A stretch of 11,183 nt of DNA from positions 1 to 11,183 of the forward strand of contig JAJZHV010000017.1 of NCBI GenBank assembly GCA_021804345.1, in the 5' to 3' direction. The position numbers and the translations under genes are program-made. The notes beneath the pieces were generated by a model, which worked only from the letters and a program-made list of their open reading frames with translations, did not search any database and had not been told where the DNA came from. Source of the stretch: Pseudomonadota bacterium. GTDB lineage: Bacteria > Pseudomonadota > Gammaproteobacteria > Burkholderiales > Ferrovaceae. Numbering within the stretch: the first letter of the stretch is position 1; every line of letters begins with the position of its first letter. This document shows positions 5,983 to 11,183 of the stretch, piece by piece.

Positions 5983-8835
5983 TTGCACTTCGCACGGGAA
6001 TTTTCCCGTTACGCGGCGCGTCAACTGGAGGCGTCGCGTTTAACTGAAGCACACTGGCGCGACCAGGCACAAGAGCCCTGGTCGCGCCAGCGTCTGCTGA
6101 CGCGCTTTGCCCAACTTCTGCAGCAATGCCGCCAAACAAACCCCGAACAAATCCTGAAGCAATGCTTGCGTGGGTTGCGCCAGGAGGTTTTTTTAACCCT
6201 CATGCAACGCGATCTGGCAGGCATCGCCTCTTTGCAGGAAGTCATGCAGAGTATGACCCTGCTAGCGGAATTTTCCATCGCCCAGGCCTGTCGCTGGCTG
6301 TATGCAGACCTGGTGCGCCAGCATGGCTTTCCTCTGGGAGAGTGCTCGGGTCTCCCCCAGGTCTTGCTGGTGGTGGGTATGGGAAAATTGGGGGGCGGTG
6401 AACTCAATGTCTCCTCCGACATCGATCTGATCTACGTCTACGAAGAGGACGGGCACACCGGCCCGCTCCCCTCGGCGGCAGCCCTGTCAACCCTCCTGCC
6501 GCTGCCAGCGGTGACAGGCCCGGACATCACGGTTCCGGGTTCACCCGACCTGCACCTACTGGCCTCCGCCGCGGCGAACCGGAGCGGATGGCAAGCACTG
6601 TCCAACCACGACTTCTTCTGGCGCATGGCCCGTCGCCTGACAGCACTGCTGTCCGAGGTCAGCGCCGACGGTTGGGTTTTTCGGGTGGATCTGATGCTGC
6701 GTCCCAATGGCTCGGCAGGCCCTTTGGCCGTCAGCCTGGACATGCTGGAGGAATATTTTGTGGTGCAGGGACGCGACTGGGAACGCTACGCCTGGATCAA
6801 GGGGCGAGTGGTCAGCGAACCCAGCATTCCCGCCGTTGCCCGTGGCACGCAAGCCCTGCTGCAACGGGTTACTCCCTTTATCTATCGGCGGCATCTGGAC
6901 TACAGCGCACTGGGCGCATTGCGTGATCTACACCGGCAAATTCGCAGCGCAGCCGAACGCGATGCGCTGCGTACAGCGCAGTGGTGCGGCCAGAATATCA
7001 AACTAGGGCGTGGGGGCATTCGGGAAATCGAATTCGTGGCGCAACTCTTCCAGTTGATTCGGGGCGGCCAGGATCCCGCACTGCGCTGTCTTCCCACTCA
7101 GGAAGTCCTAGCGCTTCTGGTACAGCGCCAACTGCTCGAGCCCCAGCATGGCGCTGCCCTGATGAGGCAATACGTGTATCTGCGCCGACTGGAACATCGC
7201 CTGCAGTATCTGGAAGATGCCCAAACCCATAGCCTGCCACTCGACCCCCAGGACCTGACGCGGGTAGCCCGCTCCATGGGGGCCACCAACTTGGCTGACT
7301 TTCAGCACACCTTGGCCACCGGCATGCAGCAGGTGGCAGAGATTTTTGATCTCGTGTTTCCGGCACCCGTCACCTCTCCAGTGACCAGCCAAGCCCATCG
7401 GTTATGGCAACGCGCGCAGGAAACCTGGCAACCCAATCCCGAAGACCTTGCGGACGAACGCTGGCTGCACCAGCTCAGCGCCCTTAAACGCAGTCCCAGC
7501 GTCCGTGCTCAGGGTGCTGGCACGCGTGCCCAGTTTGATCGGGCGCTGGTCCTGGGGTTGGAGCAGATTTTGCTGCTCACCCCCAGCACAGCAGAATCCT
7601 TGCTTCCGCGCTTTCTGGATTTTATGGAGGCCATCAGCCGTCGGGCGTCCTACCTCATGCTGTTACTGGATTATCCGGTGGTGCTGCAGCGATTATTGCC
7701 GCTGTTGGCCGCTTCTCCCTGGGCTGCCAGCTATCTGACACAACGACCCCATTTACTGGATGAATTGCTGGCAGAGCCCGACTTGCAACAGCAGGACCTT
7801 GCAGGCTACTGGCAGCAGCTTGGGCTCCAGACGCAAGAACGATTAAACGCTCTGGGCACCGACGTGGAAGCGCGCATGAACCTGTTACGACGCCTGCATC
7901 ATGGCGAACTGTTTCATGTGCTGGTTCGGGATCTGCAGGGCGAACTCAGCGTGGAACAAGTCGCTGACCGACTCAGCGCCCTGGCGGACCTGCTCATGTC
8001 CCTGGTGCTAGAACAGGCCTGGAAGGACATTGCTACTCGGCACCGGGAGCAACCCCGTATCGCCGTCATTGCCTACGGTAAATGGGGCAGCAAGGAATTG
8101 GGGTACGCCTCCGACCTAGATCTGGTCTTCATCACCGATGATGCCGAAGAACGCGCCCAAAGCAATCATGTGCAACTGGTGCGCAAAATCACCCATTGGA
8201 TGAGCGCCCCCACCGCGGTGGGCATCCTGTACGAACTGGACATGCAATTGCGCCCCAACGGCAATGCCGGCCTGCTGGTTACGCCCCTAGAGGCTTTTCG
8301 GCACTATCAATTGCAGGAACGGCCCAATGCGGCTTGGGTATGGGAACATCAGGCCCTGACCCGGGCGCGCTTCTGCTGTGGCGACCCAGCCATTGGCGCC
8401 GATTTTGAGGCCCTGCGGCGCACCGTGCTGCAACGAGAACGTCCCCTAGCGGCATTACGCGCCGAAGTGTTGCACATGCGCGAACGCATGCATCAGGGTA
8501 ACCCCAATCCGGGGCCGCTGTTCGATGTCAAACAGGATACGGGGGGCATGGTGGACGTGGAATTCATGGTGCAATACCTGGTTCTGGCCCATGCCCGGCA
8601 ATATCCGGAGTTGCTGGAGAACGTGGGCAATGCCGCCCTGTTGCGCCAGGCCGGGGCGCTGGGACTGATCGCTGCAGAGTTGGCCCAGGCCGCTGCCCAT
8701 AGTTATGCGGGGCTACGTCGACTGCAACACCGCGAACGCTTGCGCGATGCGCCCCTGGCGCGCATCGATCCCACAGAGGCCCAGCCCTTGCGACAGCCCG
8801 TTATACGCCTGTGGCAGCAACTATTTCTGGATTAA
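5983..8835 (+). CDS. glnE: Glutamine synthetase adenylyltransferase/adenylyl-removing enzyme
   Basis: GlnE adenylylates (inactivates) and deadenylylates glutamine synthetase in response to PII and glutamine, controlling nitrogen assimilation. The protein has 950 residues. The N-terminal adenylyl-removase nucleotidyltransferase shows [22 protein letters not shown] at 130-151 and [11 protein letters not shown] at 238-248, then [14 protein letters not shown]. The C-terminal transferase domain shows [20 protein letters not shown] at 697-716 and [10 protein letters not shown] near 757-766. Asp146/148 and Asp711/713 are the metal-binding pairs. GKWGS replaces the usual GKLGG but still fits the superfamily hG[G/S] signature. 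About 40 residues (about 160-205) are inserted before the first LRPNG block compared with E. coli, and the N-terminus is shorter. The start is TTG immediately after the isomerase TAA in the same frame; no upstream extension is possible, and the next Met is deep in the domain. Confidence 0.95.
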   Translation: MHFAREFSRYAARQLEASRLTEAHWRDQAQEPWSRQRLLTRFAQLLQQCRQTNPEQILKQCLRGLRQEVFLTLMQRDLAGIASLQEVMQSMTLLAEFSIAQACRWLYADLVRQHGFPLGECSGLPQVLLVVGMGKLGGGELNVSSDIDLIYVYEEDGHTGPLPSAAALSTLLPLPAVTGPDITVPGSPDLHLLASAAANRSGWQALSNHDFFWRMARRLTALLSEVSADGWVFRVDLMLRPNGSAGPLAVSLDMLEEYFVVQGRDWERYAWIKGRVVSEPSIPAVARGTQALLQRVTPFIYRRHLDYSALGALRDLHRQIRSAAERDALRTAQWCGQNIKLGRGGIREIEFVAQLFQLIRGGQDPALRCLPTQEVLALLVQRQLLEPQHGAALMRQYVYLRRLEHRLQYLEDAQTHSLPLDPQDLTRVARSMGATNLADFQHTLATGMQQVAEIFDLVFPAPVTSPVTSQAHRLWQRAQETWQPNPEDLADERWLHQLSALKRSPSVRAQGAGTRAQFDRALVLGLEQILLLTPSTAESLLPRFLDFMEAISRRASYLMLLLDYPVVLQRLLPLLAASPWAASYLTQRPHLLDELLAEPDLQQQDLAGYWQQLGLQTQERLNALGTDVEARMNLLRRLHHGELFHVLVRDLQGELSVEQVADRLSALADLLMSLVLEQAWKDIATRHREQPRIAVIAYGKWGSKELGYASDLDLVFITDDAEERAQSNHVQLVRKITHWMSAPTAVGILYELDMQLRPNGNAGLLVTPLEAFRHYQLQERPNAAWVWEHQALTRARFCCGDPAIGADFEALRRTVLQRERPLAALRAEVLHMRERMHQGNPNPGPLFDVKQDTGGMVDVEFMVQYLVLAHARQYPELLENVGNAALLRQAGALGLIAAELAQAAAHSYAGLRRLQHRERLRDAPLARIDPTEAQPLRQPVIRLWQQLFLD

Positions 8836-11183
8836 CCCACAAACACGCGTGCGTTTTGAAACATGCGCAGCCAGGGGCCTGTTTCGCCCCATTCCCGGGG
8901 AGCCCAGGACATCTGAACCGTTCGGAAAGCGCGTTCCGGATGCGGCATGCAGAGAGTAAAGCGTCCATCTGCGGTGGTTACCCCGGCCAGTCCTTCGGGT
9001 GATCCATTGGGATTGAGCGGATAGCGCTGCGCCACCTGCCCGCGCCCATCCACATAGCGCAAGGCGATATGGGGTTGCAGCGCAGACCACTCTGCCCCAG
9101 AGGGCAATTGGGCTCGACCTTCTCCATGGGCCACGGGGACCGGAATACGGCTACCCGCCATCCCTTGTAAAAATAGGGAAGGTCCAGGCAACACCTCTAG
9201 CATCACCCAGCGGGCTTCAAACTGCTCGGAACGATTGCGCACAAAACGTGGCCAGTGGGCAGTGCCGGGAATCAAGGCAGAGAGATGACTCATCATCTGA
9301 CAACCATTACACACGCCCAGGGCAAATACGTCACCGCGCGTAAAGAAACGGGCAAAGGCATCGCGGGCGCGTTCATTAAACAGAATCGATTTGGCCCAAC
9401 CTTCGCCCGCGCCAAGCACATCGCCATAGGAAAAGCCACCGCAGGCCACCAGTCCAATGAAGTCTTGCAAATTCACGCGTCCGGACAGAATGTCGCTCAT
9501 GTGCACATCCCTGGCCGCGAACCCCGCCTGGTGAAAGGCCGCAGCCATTTCCACCTGGCCATTGATGCCCTGCTCGCGCAAAATGGCCACTGGAGGACGA
9601 TGACCACGACCAATCAGGACTGTGGCCACATTGTGTTCCGGGTCGAAGCTCAGCGGCCCGGTCAAACCCGTGTCCAAGGGGTCCAGAAGGCGATCGAATT
9701 CTTCCCGGGCACAGTGCGGGTTATCGCGCAGGGATTGCATCTGATGGGTGGTTTCTGACCAGATGCGATGCAAGGCGTTCACCTTGCAGGAGAGCAGGAC
9801 CTGGTTGGCCCGGGTCAGGATCAACGCCCCGTTTGCGGTGACTGGGCCCAGGCGGTGCACACAATGCGCCAGCCCTGCCGCGGCAAAAGTCTTGACCACC
9901 GCGTCGAGTTGACTGTTGGCCACCTGGATGACAGCCCCCAACTCTTCGCTGAACAGGGGACCCAGAACATCGGGAAGTGGGGACAGAGGGGCCAGATCGA
10001 TCTGCGCGCCCTGATGGGAGCAGAACAACATTTCGCACAGCGTGACCAGCAACCCCCCGTCAGAACGATCATGATAGGCCAACACGCGACCGGCGTGCTG
10101 CAAGCGTTGCATCACCTCAAAAAACGCGATCAGGTCCTGGGGATCATCCAGATCGGGGGGTTCGTTGCCCACCTGACCATAGACTTGGGCCAGGGCACTG
10201 CCGCCCAGGCGGTTTTTTCCGCGCCCCAGATCCACGAGCAACAGTTCCGAACCCTCAGCAACCCATTGCAGTTCCGGGGTAAGCGAAACACGCACATCCG
10301 GGCAATGGGCAAAGGCAGAAACCACCAGGGACAAGGGGGCGGTCACCGCCTGATCCTGGCCCTTTTCGTCCCGCCACACGGTGCGCATGGACAGGGAATC
10401 CTTCCCCACCGGAATGCTGGTGCCCAGGGTCAGGCACAGATCACGCACTGCGGCGACTGTGTCAAAGAGCAAGGCATCTTCATGCAACGCTCCGGCAGAG
10501 GCCATCCAATTAGCGGACAACCGCACGTGCTCCAGATGCCCGATCTGGGCTGCGGCCAGATTGGTCAGCGCTTCGGCCACCGCCATGCGACCCGAAGCCG
10601 GCCCGGACAGCAAAGCCAGGGGAGCACGCTCGCCCAAGGCAAAGGCTTCCCCCCCAAAACCCCGGAAATCGGCCAGGGTGATGGCCACATCGGCCACTGG
10701 CACCTGCCAGGGCCCCACACAGGGATCGCGTGCGCACAGCCCCCCCACGGTGCGGTCCCCAATGGTGATTAGGAAGGTTTTGTCAGCCACGGCCGGCAGA
10801 CGCAGCACGCGCTCCAGCGCCTGTTGCAAATGGTTCCGGGCCGGTTCCAACTGCAGCGCAGGAAAGTGATTGCGAGCGCGCGTCACCGTGCGCTGCATGC
10901 GGGGCGGTTTTCCCAACAAGGCCTCCAGATCCATATCCACCGGAGTGGTCCCCAGAAGGGGGTCTTCAACCCGCAACCGGTGCTGGATGGTTGCTTCGCC
11001 AACAATGGCCACCGGGCAGCGCTCACGCTCGCACAGACTGAGGAAGAGATCGCGTTGCTCTGACCGAATGGCCACAACGTAACGCTCTTGCGCTTCATTG
11101 CTCCAGATTTCGCGTGGGCTCATGGCGGGTTCCTCGCTGGGAATGCGCCGCAAATCAAACCACGCGCCCACCCCGCCATCGTG
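8832..11183 (-). CDS. purL: Phosphoribosylformylglycinamidine synthase, C-terminal 783 residues (5' end outside window)
   Basis: Large single-chain FGAM synthase, fourth step of purine synthesis: it converts FGAR, ATP and glutamine to FGAM. The frame stays open to the window edge, beginning HDGG and running into the family block [20 protein letters not shown], so the true start lies outside and the GTG at 11171 is internal. Recognisable in order are [64 protein letters not shown] and EELGAVIQV in the ATP-grasp-like FGAM domain. The glutamine amidotransferase follows with [44 protein letters not shown], the nucleophile Cys in [10 protein letters not shown] (codon 9309-9311), and the His/Glu pair in MPHPERAFR. 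It ends in [11 protein letters not shown], as is typical. It is convergent with glnE and shares a 4-bp overlap with it. Confidence 0.97.
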   Translation of the reverse strand, partial: HDGGVGAWFDLRRIPSEEPAMSPREIWSNEAQERYVVAIRSEQRDLFLSLCERERCPVAIVGEATIQHRLRVEDPLLGTTPVDMDLEALLGKPPRMQRTVTRARNHFPALQLEPARNHLQQALERVLRLPAVADKTFLITIGDRTVGGLCARDPCVGPWQVPVADVAITLADFRGFGGEAFALGERAPLALLSGPASGRMAVAEALTNLAAAQIGHLEHVRLSANWMASAGALHEDALLFDTVAAVRDLCLTLGTSIPVGKDSLSMRTVWRDEKGQDQAVTAPLSLVVSAFAHCPDVRVSLTPELQWVAEGSELLLVDLGRGKNRLGGSALAQVYGQVGNEPPDLDDPQDLIAFFEVMQRLQHAGRVLAYHDRSDGGLLVTLCEMLFCSHQGAQIDLAPLSPLPDVLGPLFSEELGAVIQVANSQLDAVVKTFAAAGLAHCVHRLGPVTANGALILTRANQVLLSCKVNALHRIWSETTHQMQSLRDNPHCAREEFDRLLDPLDTGLTGPLSFDPEHNVATVLIGRGHRPPVAILREQGINGQVEMAAAFHQAGFAARDVHMSDILSGRVNLQDFIGLVACGGFSYGDVLGAGEGWAKSILFNERARDAFARFFTRGDVFALGVCNGCQMMSHLSALIPGTAHWPRFVRNRSEQFEARWVMLEVLPGPSLFLQGMAGSRIPVPVAHGEGRAQLPSGAEWSALQPHIALRYVDGRGQVAQRYPLNPNGSPEGLAGVTTADGRFTLCMPHPERAFRTVQMSWAPREWGETGPWLRMFQNARVFVG

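Noticed and set aside
8074..8133. GKWGS in the GlnE transferase motif as a sign of inactivation
   Set aside because: The nucleotidyltransferase signature allows hG[G/S], and both metal-binding aspartates in SDLDL are intact, so activity is expected.
9768..10772. Open frame of 334 codons on the plus strand
   Set aside because: It is antisense to conserved purL coding sequence, shows no recognisable domain, and has the His/Gln/Gly-rich composition typical of a reverse-strand shadow in GC-rich DNA.
11171..11183. GTG at 11171 as the start of purL
   Set aside because: The frame continues upstream with HDGG, which matches the internal PurL sequence preceding the MSPxEIW block; the gene is simply cut by the window edge.
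1..11183. Search for tRNA/rRNA genes, CRISPR repeats, insertion sequences, toxin-antitoxin or phage genes
   Set aside because: Nothing convincing was seen by eye. Nearly all of the window is covered by conserved housekeeping genes and only 4086-4277 is a sizeable non-coding stretch.

Overview
This window is a chromosomal housekeeping segment of a GC-rich Gram-negative proteobacterium. All ten genes are close to well-known families, and I see no mobile element, CRISPR array, rRNA, tRNA or defence locus. The cytoplasmic pattern is beta-like: the long (about 400-residue) TrpRS, the ispZ-bolA-ppiC order and a short BolA with an HAGHAG/GGGH loop are all common in Betaproteobacteria. PurL is the large single-chain type used by Beta- and Gammaproteobacteria. 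My best guess is Acidithiobacillia or a nearby beta/gamma lineage. That placement is an inference from gene order and protein type, not from a search.

Left half, minus strand (4085 down to 1). One compact array runs rnm (PHP-domain 5'-3' exoribonuclease, RNase AM) > trpS > scpA > scpB > rluB, with rluB leaving the window at its 3' end. Gaps are 3 bp, up to 27 bp, and then two overlaps (4 bp and 29 bp), so it is very probably one operon. It combines rRNA/tRNA-related functions (RNase AM, TrpRS, the 23S pseudouridine synthase RluB) with the two accessory subunits of the SMC condensin, ScpA and ScpB.

Middle (4086-4277). This is a 192-bp divergent control region, the only sizeable non-coding stretch in the window. 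It holds a candidate promoter for each arm, a 9-bp sequence placed in both promoters in the same orientation relative to transcription, and a small palindrome in each presumed 5' leader.

Right half, plus strand (4278-8835). ispZ/yciB (inner-membrane septation protein) > bolA > a secreted parvulin-type peptidyl-prolyl isomerase > glnE (glutamine synthetase adenylyltransferase/removase). The genes overlap or sit within 50 bp of each other, and glnE begins with TTG directly after the TAA of the isomerase gene, in the same reading frame.

Right end, minus strand (beyond 11183 down to 8832). The C-terminal 783 residues of purL converge on glnE, and the two genes share a TTAA that provides both stop codons.

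I did not find an undescribed system. The observations most worth checking are a four-cysteine pattern in TrpRS that nearly matches the [4Fe-4S]-binding motif known from Thermotoga TrpRS, the repeat architecture of the divergent control region, and the in-frame stop/start junction between the isomerase gene and glnE.
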